DNA of 64,000 nt, taken from Fasciola hepatica. Lineage: Eukaryota; Platyhelminthes; Trematoda; Plagiorchiida; Fasciolidae. The position numbers and the translations under genes are program-made. Positions 55,843-64,000 of the stretch are shown piece by piece; the first letter of the stretch is position 1; each line of letters begins with the position of its first letter. The DNA lies in contig CANUEZ040000168.1 of the NCBI GenBank assembly GCA_948099385.1, forward strand, positions 2,481,501 to 2,545,500, written 5' to 3'. The notes under the pieces are model-generated. The model ran no database searches, had not been told where the DNA came from, and was given only the letters and a program-made list of their open reading frames with translations.

Positions 55843-56919
55843 TCAGAGTGTCTTCATCCAGGAAGAAAACCTGACCAGTCGCGATAGAATGGATGTCGCT
55901 TCAACGACGTTGGCCGCTATCACTACGCCTTTAATCTCCTGTTCTACTTCCGTAGGGGTTTTTAATTCGAACACGGGCCAGTCCTGTTTGGGCAAGTGCA
56001 GGAAGTTTGGCCCTCTCGTCCGCGTGTCTAGTTGCCTGAAGTTGGTCGCACCTCGGGAGCGCAGATCGGCTGGACTATCGCCAGACCTGACATGCTTCCA
56101 CTGGTTCATGGCTGATTCATCGTGGATAATCGTGAGTCGGTTAGCAACGAAAGTACCAAGCCGGCTCCGGGCGTTGTTAATGTAGTAAAGTACTATCATC
56201 GAGTCCGTTCAAAAGCTAGCCGACCAAATGTAGAGGTCGAAACATCTCTTCACAGCTTGTCCCTGCCCGACTGCTAACACGGCTGCGCTGAGTTCAAAGC
56301 GTGGGATCGAGACCGACTTCAGTGGAGCAACGCGGGATTTAGCGAACAGGATCCTCGTGGTATATTGTCCATCTCCTGTGCACCATCGTCCTTGCAGCAC
56401 AGCCCCAAAACCGACTTCGGGTGCATCGGAAAACGCATGTAGTTCTCCTGTCCATGTTGCATGACCAGTGGCCAAACATCGTGGAATCCGTATGTCCCCT
56501 AATTTCTTCAAGGTGTTCAAAACTTCTTCCCAATCCAACCGGTCCCCTCGGTCCAGTGACTGGTCCCAATCAACTTTCTTACGGCACAGCCGCTGCAGCA
56601 AGATCTTCCCGGGTAGCAGCCATGGTGAGACGAAACCGAGCGGGTCGAACAAACTTGAGACAGCCGATAGCATGCCACGACGGGTTACAGACAACTCGGG
56701 AAAGTTTAGCTGTAAAACGAAGTCTGTTTCCGCATCCCATCGTATTCCTAAAGTGCCTTCGGTAGGGAGTGTAGAGCCATCCAAATCTCCTACCCTTTCG
56801 GCCTTTTCGTGATACGAGATTACCTTCAGCACTTCTGAAGCGTTCGACATCCATTTAGTTAGATGGAAGCCGCTCTCTTCTAGCGATCTCGCCAGGCCTC
56901 TGAACTGCTCTAGAGCTGA
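55843..56919 (-). pseudogene. BEL-3 RT thumb/connection and RNase H
   Basis: In frame with the RT before it. KWMSNASEVL, GTLGIRWDAETDFVLQLNF, LFDPLGFVSPWLLPGKILLQ (connection) are followed by HAFSDAPEVGFGAVL (first RNase H Asp), LFAKSRVAPLKSVSIPRFEL and the WTDS position. There the Trp codon reads TGA (56209-56211), and it is followed by TDSMIVLYYINN. NRLTIIH and QWKHVRSGDSPADLRSRG give the final acidic and His region. A second TGA at 55843-55845 replaces what is probably an Arg codon before ALVWLTRF. RNase H would remove template RNA and make the polypurine primer. Confidence 0.88.
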
Positions 56920-57591
56920 TTACACATCATCGAATGACCCAAGGTAGTCGTCGACGTAGAAGTTCCTGCTGACGCTATCTACCGCCGACCGGTGGACCAA
57001 GTCTCCGTGTTTGTTTGCAGTTTCCCAAAGGGCGTAGTTCGCACAAAATGGTGACGACATGGCTCCGAAGGGGTGGACGGTTATCCTATAATTTACCAAT
57101 GCGTTGTCACGGTCGTTCTCTTCCCACCACAGGAAGCGCACTGCATCTCGTTCTCCTACCGGTATTTTCACCTGGTGGAACACTTCCCTGATATCGGCGG
57201 ACAAGGCCACTCCACCCACTCTGAAACTGCGCAAAACTTCGATTAGTGGTGTGGTCCAGCCAGGCCCTTGTAGTAGGCGATCGTTTAACGACTTGCCCTG
57301 GAACTTGGCTGCACAGCCGAGACCCACTCGCAGCTTCCTGGGTTTCTTGGGGTTGAAAACCTGGTGGTGAGGTGGATACCAGATACTCTTTCGGCCGTCG
57401 GTGTTGGCAGGCACCTTTTCAGCGTAGCCGAGAGCTTCGTCTCGCTTCACTAATTCTGCGTATGGTTCCCACACATTCTGGTCTCGAATGAAGCGTTCTT
57501 TTGGTCGTAGTAATCGTTGGAAAACATACTTTCTGTTGTCAGTCCACGGGTCGACAGATGTGCGCCATGGGAGGGGAACCTCTAACTGCTT
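56920..57591 (-). pseudogene. BEL-3 reverse transcriptase
   Basis: Minus strand, open for 220 codons. KQLEVPLPWRT and KYVFQRLLRPKE (N-terminus) come first, then IWYPPHHQVFNPKKPRKLRV and SLNDRLLQGPGWTTPLIEVL. VALSADIREVFHQVKI holds the first catalytic Asp, followed by FLWWEEND and HPFGAMSSPFCANYAL. NFYVDDYLGSF carries the catalytic YVDD, intact. A TAA at 56920-56922 ends it without a frame change, and the same frame continues. This is the only RT in the window with a complete palm. The frame differs from the linker upstream, so an indel lies at about 57600. Confidence 0.92.
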
Positions 57592-58049
57592 TTGAGGCCT
57601 CTATTGCCTTGCCGCACAGTTTGTAGAGCGAAGTGATCCTCTTGGGACAACGTCAGTCTTTCGTTTCTCGTGTCGTGAAACTCCTTTTTATACAGCCGCT
57701 GCAGATGGTACTCTATGAGGTCCGTTCCGGCTGATAAATAGTTCATGGAACCACGTCCTTTTACTGGATTATATAACATTCATCCCAGAGCCGTGCGTAC
57801 GGCATAAGGTGCCTGGCGGTCGCCCACTCTCTGGCCCAGTACCCAATACGCCTCTCGCACGTCGCAGCTGATGAGGAGATCCACTTCATCGTCTTCCCAG
57901 TCTACAACGGTTACATCCTGCAGGTGGGGCCACCTAGTCAAGATTGCGTTCACTGACCTTGGTGCTCGCATGGGGAGACCAGCTAATGTGAATGCTTCTG
58001 TTGGCTCAATTCGCTCGTTAGTCTCTAAGGAGATGAGTTGCAGTCTCAA
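57592..58049 (-). pseudogene. BEL-3 protease C-terminus and protease-RT linker
   Basis: Minus strand. LRLQLISLETNERIEP continues the protease after a frameshift at 58046-58049. Then comes VNAILTRWPHLQDVTV, VDLLISCDVREAYWVLGQ (family DLLIG-D---YW) and VRTALG followed by TGA at 57780-57782, where relatives have Trp (LGW). After it MLYNPVKG, HLQRLYKKEFHD and LTLSQEDHFALQ are in the same frame. Confidence 0.8.
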
Positions 58050-59203
58050 CCGGCCGCAGTCATTACTTGTGTTCCTCCCACCGTGCTCACTGCTAACGAC
58101 GTCGTACTTTTAGCGAGCCGGTGTTTTTCGACAAACCGCTCTTTCACTAGAGTAGTGTCAGATCCACTGTCGACGAAAGCCAACGCTTCCACCACCCCAG
58201 TTGGGATCACCAACCTCACGGTAACTACTCCCAAAGGTACTGGTTTACTGGCAGACCGCGAGGTTGAACAAATCACATTGGGCTTTGCGCTCGCCTCGGG
58301 TAAGATTACTCTCGCCTGATGCAGCAGCCGATGGTGTCTGCCCGTGCAGCCCTCGTGACCACATCTGTTCCTCGTTCTACAAGCTTCCGCCCGGCGCGTG
58401 GCGTTGCGACAAATAGAACACGCTCCTGCAATCCTCGCCATTCCCCATCGTTCGTCTATTGTGGCGTTGCCGAACTTGGGGCATTCTGGTAGGCCATGGC
58501 TAGCATCACAGGACCTGCAGCTTGTTTGGGCTATGGCATCGCGTGAAATGGCGTGTGCATTGGTCCAAGGCTGATATTCCGGATGTTCTCGTGCAGGGGG
58601 TTGGGATTGGCTAGTACTGGGCTTGTTTGCCCGGTTGCTGTCCCGAATGAGTCGGCCGAACCTGCTGTCAGCTATCTTGGTTTGCCTCTCCAAGTATTCG
58701 GTCAGGTCCTCGAAGTTAGCTTCCCTGTCGCTTCGGATTATCCGTTCCGCTTCTTCCGCCCACCGACCCTGTAGTTCGGGAGAGAGGTGACGGACTATGT
58801 TTTCCAAAGTGTGCATGGCATCTAGGTCAGCCCTGTAACCTAAATGGTCGAGGGCTATTGAGCAGTTCTGCATGTTGATCACCAGGTCGGCCATTTTATA
58901 GGCGTCGCCCTTGGTTCTCTTTGCCTCTACCATCACGCCCTCTATTAGGTTATGGGCTACTTTGAACGGTTGGCCAAACAAGTCCCTTAGAATCTTCCCT
59001 GCTCGGGTAAAGCCTTGTTCCGGGTCGAGCATGTTACACCCATCGATAGAATCCCTTTCTCGGCCTTGACAGTAGTGAATCAGATTGAGGAGCATTTGCC
59101 CGGGGTCGGTTACCTTACTTTCAACAAACGTCTCGAACTGCTTGACAAACTTGCAGTAGTGTTCAGATCGCCCGTCAAAAGCCGTTAGTTCCACTCTAGG
59201 CAA
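58046..59203 (-). pseudogene. BEL-3 Gag core, zinc motifs and aspartic protease
   Basis: A single open frame of 385 codons on the minus strand. The Gag core has LPRVELTAFDGRSEHYCKFVKQFE, LLNLIHYCQGRERDSIDGC, LRDLFGQPFKVAHNLI and LVINMQNCSIALDHLGY, followed by ETQ-like helices. The zinc knuckle CRSCDASHGLPEC (CX2CX3HX4C) and second motif CGHEGCTGRHHRLLH (CX4CX3HX4H) follow. The protease has FVDSGSDTTLVKERF, with catalytic Asp at about residue 345 (DSG intact). Its flap-side part is cut by a frameshift after VGGTQVMTAAG. The layout equals BEL-2 15088-16330. Confidence 0.92.
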
Positions 59204-59245
59204 ATCGATCGATGGTGGTTTGTAGCATTCGACCGGCGTGGAGTT

Positions 59246-59590
59246 TCATATTTTATTTTGCCCTGATCTATCGGAAGTGTCAAAGCCGCTGGTCTCATGC
59301 TCTCGCTCTTTCTGTGTACACTTCTTTTCTGCTTCCTGTGCCTGTAGTCTAGCCGATAGTAACTGTTGTTCTAGGTCTAGTATTCTCAGCTTATATAAAT
59401 CAACATCCTTACGGTCCATATTGCTCCCAATAACACATGAACAACCACTGATTGGACTAGGCGATCCAAAGTTAACTAAAGAATCAACTGTACCCAAAAC
59501 CTCCCCAGAAACTTGCCGTGTTACTTTCTGTCCGGAGTCCAGTGTTTTCGTTTCTTTTCTTGGCACTTTGCGTGTTTTTCCTCGTTCCAA
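59246..59590 (-). pseudogene. BEL-3 Gag N-terminus
   Basis: 115 codons in the same frame as the Gag core, separated by a TGA at 59246-59248 and 14 codons. Basic start (MERGKTRKVPRKETK), then VTRQVSGEV-x-GTVDSL, which parallels BEL-2 VTRQVSGDG-x-GVIDSL. A coiled coil follows (LYKLRILDLEQQLLSARLQAQEAEKK). The ATG lies close inside the 5' LTR. Confidence 0.85.
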
Positions 59591-59607
59591 ATTGATCTAT
59601 TGAGTAT

Positions 59608-59985
59608 TGTAACGAACGTTTCAGTAATGCGTAGTCAAATTCGCAATGGATCCCGAAATCAAAAGATGTTTATCCGCGATATTATGCGTTATTAGATTAT
59701 TACATAAACAATGACATCAAAAATATACAAACCTCAATAATACGATCACAAGGACTCAACAAACGAGAAACCGAATAGCAGCGTGTGAGCAAACAGCATG
59801 TGCGTCACGCAGGTCCAGAATAAGGATATGACAAAGTAGCGCTCCGGGCTCGAACAAACAACAATTGGTCTATAGAAACAACCAATTCGTAAAGACAAGT
59901 CAGTAGTGTAGGCAAATGAGTTATGTTAAGAAAAAATATGGAACTGCATTGGTTTTTGGGGTATTTTCCACGGCCGACCGGTACA
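59608..59985 (-). repeat. BEL-3 5' LTR
   Basis: 378 bp, TGTAACGAACG to CGACCGGTACA on the plus strand; sense is minus, directly upstream of gag. It is closely related to the inverted solo LTR at 54611-54987 and more distantly to 52962-53338, 31335-31711 and 39990-40372. Confidence 0.9.
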
Positions 59986-59990
59986 CCCTC

Positions 59991-60199
59991 TTCTCATTAA
60001 CCACCCACCAACTAAATTACTTTTCGTTCCAGCTAAGCCTCCGCCTAATGGCACCTCCCATAAAACTCCGTCATCATCCGGCCACCCAAAAACACTGCCA
60101 CACTCTCTCCGTTCGGTAATCCCGCATAAACCCTTTCACTGACATTGAGTTAGCAAAACTCGTTAACAAAGATGTCATCGTCTGATTTCCATTGAAAAG
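59991..60199. other. flanking DNA, no feature
   Basis: Short pyrimidine-rich stretch right of BEL-3 with no motif. Confidence 0.3.
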
Positions 60200-60540
60200 C
60201 TGATCATAACCCCTGGCTGAGGCCTCCTCTAAATTGCCACACTATTGATCTCTTTCCGGTTTGGTGGATCCCCTGGGTAGACTTCAGCCGGTGGTGAGTA
60301 CCTCCGGATTAGCTTACGGATTTACGGATTTGGTCGGTCGGTTTAGGCTAGTCTCCACTGTGGACAGCAAAGGCTTAAACCTGTACTCGCGCTGGCCGAC
60401 GCTACATGGAGTACCTTACATGGCTGGCCACTGTGACTACTAGTCCACTATCCGGGTTACAACCCAGTACAATAGTCCCGCGGGATTGCGCGGCGGACTG
60501 TAGACGTCAATCAACACCCCACATGTTCTCATCATCTGCC
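60200..60540 (+). repeat. dispersed repeat R1, copy 2
   Basis: Same orientation and block order as 21556-21930, including CATAACCCC, AAAGGCTTAAACCTGTACTC and CTACATGGAGTACCTTACAT. No coding domain; class unknown. Confidence 0.5.
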
Positions 60541-61029
60541 TCCGTGTTTTGTTCCGTTCAGACAACCATTAACCATGCACTAGGTATGGCGGCCTTGGTT
60601 GCCATCTCCTAGCAGCAAATACAAACGGCAATAAAGAAGGAGAAAGGAGTATGAAAGGAGTAAGTGGAGAACCACATTATTGTAATTAAGTCTATGAAGA
60701 AAGTTTATGGATGCAAGAGAGTCACTGATCGGGGCATCTGGCCATATCCCCAACGTATCCAACCATTGAGTGGGAGGGCCTCTTAGACGCCACCTAGAAA
60801 ATCTTACACCTCCTACATGGCCAAGTCCACTAATTTGGCTTTTCATACCTTTCTTTCATATTATGGACTGACCACCCTTGTTCATCTTCCAACGGGTATT
60901 CCGTCAGCAAACACAGCACGCCGAGGAATCCCGTCAGAGTACACAAGTAACACACGTCCCAACCATCTTTGCCTGCTGAGCCTGTGTTTCATTTGCTGAC
61001 TTCATCCTTCAACCCTAAGACTTTTGCCG
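60541..61029. other. no recognisable feature
   Basis: Mixed composition with no motif between repeat R1 and the RTE-like LINE. Confidence 0.3.
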
Positions 61030-62520
61030 AACCTCAGCATTGCTCACACGATGTTCCCACCAGATTCAAGCAATACCACGAAGACACTGGAGTTCAAGTA
61101 CGGACAGTCTTCGTAAGTCCTCCACCAGCAGCGGCCATGTCTCCGAACCATACGTAAGCACGGGCCTGACTTCTGCGGAGTACACTCGACCCTTGATAGG
61201 TGAACGGATGCCATGTAGAAGCCACAGATGACTTGGGTTAGCAAATGCCAAGCGAGCCTTCTGTATGCTCAGAGACACTTCATCAGATATCTAACATCCG
61301 GGTGGAATGCAGCTCTCCAAGTAACAGAACTTAGCTATCTGGTCTGCGCTCTCCCCAGACACTGAAAGATTTGGTGTTGTATCAACCCAGTCCTGCAACA
61401 GCATCGTGCACTTTAAGGGTGAAAACATGCCGAACATTGCCACGCAATCCGACAGGCTATCTAGAAAAGCTTGCAGCTTGCCTGGATCTTCATTTGGAAG
61501 AACTAGGTTATCAGCGCACTCAAGGTCTGAGACGTTTCCGACCGGGAAAAGTTCAGCGCCGCTATCCTCACCAGACAAAAGTGCGGCCTCTAGGACCAAA
61601 TTAACCACAAAGTTGAAAAGGATGGGGGAAAGGGGGAAACCCTGATAGGCACCTTTTCTCGTGAGGAACCCGGGTGAAAAACCATCGCAAGCCCGAACTC
61701 GGCCCCGGCCATTATTGTTAAGGGACTTTACGATGCAAACGAATTTCTTTGGTACACCCTTCAGCAAGAGGTTGCGCCAGAGAACTGTGCAGTTGACTGA
61801 GTCGAGGGCCACCTAAATTTCGAAACAAAGGGAGATATTGGGTCGAATTAAGTTGTGTCTATGTTCTAAAAATTGTCGAAGAGTGAAGATGTGATCCATA
61901 CGACCGCGACCAGGTCCAAACCCAGCTTGAACCTCCTGCGAGTGCTGTTTGTTGTGTTCGGCCTGAACAAGCATGTGCTCAGACAGACGATCCTGCACGC
62001 ACAAACACGCACGTACACAGCTGACGTTCGCCGTGCTTCGTCCCGTACGGCGTTGACCAATCAGAGTGTATCACGTGTTGCGCGACCTTGCACGACGTGG
62101 TCCGATTGTACCGTTGTCTTACGTTTCCGATTACGTGCACGACTGACTCACGCACTAGCAGACTCGGCTGCGTTTTCACGTACTTGCTTGTACTTGTGCC
62201 TGCCGTACGTTTGTACCAAAAATACGTTTACCTCTACAATCGTGCTTTTCTCCTGCCTACTGAATTCGGAACACAACACTGTTCTTTGGCTTTAGGTGCG
62301 CGATGGAGAGTAATACCAGCGAGTAGTTTGGATGAAATGCCTAATAGACTTAGTTACCTGCGGATTTCATAGGAAGACCTGTCGCCTTTCCCATAAATCT
62401 GTACGATCATGGATTCAAACCAACTCCTTGGAACTTGCTCCTTCTCCCATATCAAGCAGAGGAGCTTTGTCAACTCCAATAAAATTGCTGGGCCACCGTC
62501 TTTGAAGATAGACGGAGGCA
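61030..62520 (-). pseudogene. RTE-like LINE reverse transcriptase (LINE-J), with an insert
   Basis: Minus strand. LPPSIFKDGGPAILLELTKLLCLIWEKEQVPRSW at 62520-62430 is RT motif 0-1. After a foreign insert come EVQAGFGPGRGRMDHIFTLRQFLE (family QAGFRPGRS--DQIFTLRQ), VALDSVNCTVLWRNLLLKGVP (AFDSVDR--LW), KGAYQGFPLSPILFNFVV (GVRQGCPLSPFLFN) and ECADNLVL. In the last the catalytic YADD reads CADN, so it is dead. The C-terminus IQKARLAFANPSHLW, IKGRVYSAEVRPVLTYGSETWPL (family VY-A-VRSVLLYG-ETWPL) follows. This resembles the RTE/Perere-like clade of flatworms, unlike LINE-D/E/F. Confidence 0.82.
61995..62325. mobile_element. CpG-rich insert within LINE-J, unclassified
   Basis: A segment dense in CG and ACGT/GTACG-type words interrupts LINE-J coding between the EQVPRSW block and QAGFGPGRG. 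Family spacing between these motifs leaves no room for it, so it is foreign or a local expansion. Exact ends, target duplication and coding potential could not be established. Confidence 0.4.
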
Positions 62521-64000
62521 ACCCGTCCAGTCCAGCAGCATTATTTCGTTAAAGATAGATTATCTCACGAAGAACGTCCGCTTCTGACGTGGAACTGGTA
62601 TCTACAACAAGAGCTGCATCCATTGCTCTAGTGATCAAACCTGATGAGGACAAAGGCCAACTTAACTGCTTCTAGAAATGTTCCGCCCTGTGGATTACAC
62701 GACGCTTCTGAGTTCCAGTCAGTAAACCGCTCATATCTTTGATCGATTCGCCAACGCCTGCTTTACGAGCACCCGTTTTTCCGGAGAGAAGGTTTCTTGT
62801 TAATCGCCGCAGCTTCTTCCATCTCCCTACACTTCGCAATCAAACAATGCTCACAATGGCTTCTCAGGCCCTGAATCAGTTGGCTGTAAAGGCATCTCCC
62901 TACCTCGCCGTATCTGGAATCCGGAGGAATGTATATGTGACGTCTAACGTTGTAACCGACGACGCAGATAACCGTCGTTTTTGTGCACCTAGATTTTGGA
63001 CCTTGAATGGCGTCATCAGCAACAAAAAGAGCCTATTTGATCTCTACCCATTGCTCCCCTGGATCCTGGGCTACTGGCTCTATCAATAACCTGGTGGACA
63101 AATCTGTTCGGAAAGCAGATCTTTGAATATCGCCCAGTGGCTGCTGCAGAGAAGGTTCTCCATGGCGTTGTTTCGGCCACCGACTAGGCGCAAGCCGAAT
63201 CACGCGCCAGCTTCTCTTACTCCATCTAATGGGCTCAGTTCATTCTGCTTCGCAATACTGAAATCAGTGACCGGAATCCGGCCCTGGCCGTTGCATTCTC
63301 AGTATACCTTCCCCATTTCGTAACCCGGAGCCGGTCTAGCATCTCTCTGCCTGCTGCCACAATCACTCGCAGCCTGACTTCGGTTACGACGAAGAACATT
63401 AGGAAACGAAGTACTAACCACCTGTGGCAGTCAAAACCTGGTTGTTTATTATTTTATCACCTACATGAAAGCGCTTGTTCTCAGACCCGTCTACCTTCCA
63501 TTCTCAATTCGGACCTAACCTTCCCCAAATCACTCCCGTTTTCCCCCTTATCATCATCTTCGCATATCTGCTTGGTCGCATCTGTAGTATCTTCTGCCTC
63601 AAAACACAGTTTCCTCAACGACTCCTCTTTGAAATTCTCTACTCTGTGTCCATTTACCGCCAATGTTCTTCAGCGGCACATAGCATTCCTGGCAAAGATC
63701 TTATCTTCATGTCCACCTTCACTTGAATCCCCATGTCTGACCGAAGTCACCTATACAAAACAGGTCAATAGTACCATTTCCGAATAATTTGCATTCACTT
63801 CACGGGCTTCCTTTACTATCAGTAATTCAATGTCAGTGGTAATCTAGTTGTACCCCGAGCATCATTGTTTGCTCTCCGATATTCCCTTGTTGGCTTCATT
63901 TTCAACGGCCTCTTGTGGCGGTCAATTTACTCCCGGTTTCTCGATACTGGTCCTTCAGATATCCAGTCGGTGCACCATCGACTCTCTTTCTACGAGTAAC
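62521..64000. other. no recognisable feature
   Basis: Open stretches such as 62739-63089 and 63475-63726 on the plus strand show no motif. The first part may still be upstream LINE-J sequence. The rest is pyrimidine-rich and unassigned. Confidence 0.3.

Larger units (their letters stand above)
52957..59990 (-). mobile_element. BEL-3, near-complete BEL/Pao element with mismatched LTRs
   Basis: On the minus strand, in order: 5' LTR (59608-59985), Gag, protease, RT, RNase H, integrase, a non-coding 3' region, a purine-rich tract and a 3' LTR (52962-53338). The outermost five bases are CCCCC on the left and CCCTC on the right, a possible aged target duplication. All pol domains are recognisable in the normal BEL/Pao order, but five in-frame stops and several frameshifts make it inactive. 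A solo LTR at 54611-54987 interrupts integrase. The two LTRs differ by roughly a fifth of their positions, far more than expected for one insertion. Confidence 0.85.

Noticed and set aside
1..64000. CRISPR arrays, bacterial operons, prophage or ribosome-binding sites
   Set aside because: No regularly spaced short repeats or polycistronic gene order; the content is eukaryotic retroelements.

Overview
This is eukaryotic, repeat-choked DNA. I find no intact host gene, rRNA, tRNA, CRISPR array or bacterial-type operon. Almost everything recognisable is a relic of an LTR retrotransposon (BEL/Pao type, plus one gag-only element) or of a non-LTR retrotransposon (CR1/jockey-like and RTE-like LINEs). 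The mix of BEL/Pao with these LINE types suggests a parasitic flatworm with a large genome, perhaps a diphyllobothriid tapeworm. That is inference from family resemblance; no single-copy gene fixes the species.

Layout. 1-5.4 kb: decayed minus-strand LINE traces. 5.4-7.5 kb: 3' LTR and integrase of an old minus-strand BEL element (BEL-1). 7.5-24.9 kb: a pyrimidine-rich block of plus-strand LINE relics. One of these LINEs is split at 13.0-17.1 kb by a young BEL element (BEL-2) with near-identical 359-bp LTRs and a perfect 5-bp target duplication. 25.0-29.2 kb: RNase H, RT, protease, gag and 5' LTR of a BEL element of BEL-1 type. It stops where the 7.5-kb half starts, so the two halves may be one element opened up by about 17.5 kb of later insertions. 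30.2-33.5 kb: plus-strand LINE with endonuclease and RT, split by a BEL solo LTR. 34.5-36 kb: BEL gag fragment (BEL-4). 36-40 kb: purine-rich decayed DNA, a dispersed repeat and a worn LTR. 40.5-45.2 kb: minus-strand LINE relic with ORF1, endonuclease and RT. 46.8-47.7 kb: LINE RT fragment. 48.26-50.22 kb: a complete, very young, small LTR element whose only sizeable ORF is gag. 51.6-52.6 kb: a possible host-derived pseudogene (alanine-rich stretch, then HEAT-like). 52.96-59.99 kb: the best preserved BEL element (BEL-3), minus strand, with gag, protease, RT (YVDD), RNase H and integrase all recognisable. Its integrase is broken by an antisense solo LTR of its own family, and its two LTRs belong to different subfamilies. 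60.2-60.5 kb: dispersed repeat. 61.0-62.5 kb: minus-strand RTE-like LINE RT with a foreign insert.

Nothing here works together as a pathway. The interest lies in the nesting order, in elements that moved recently although they cannot encode RT, and in the LTR exchange in BEL-3. Percent identities and mismatch counts were made by eye.
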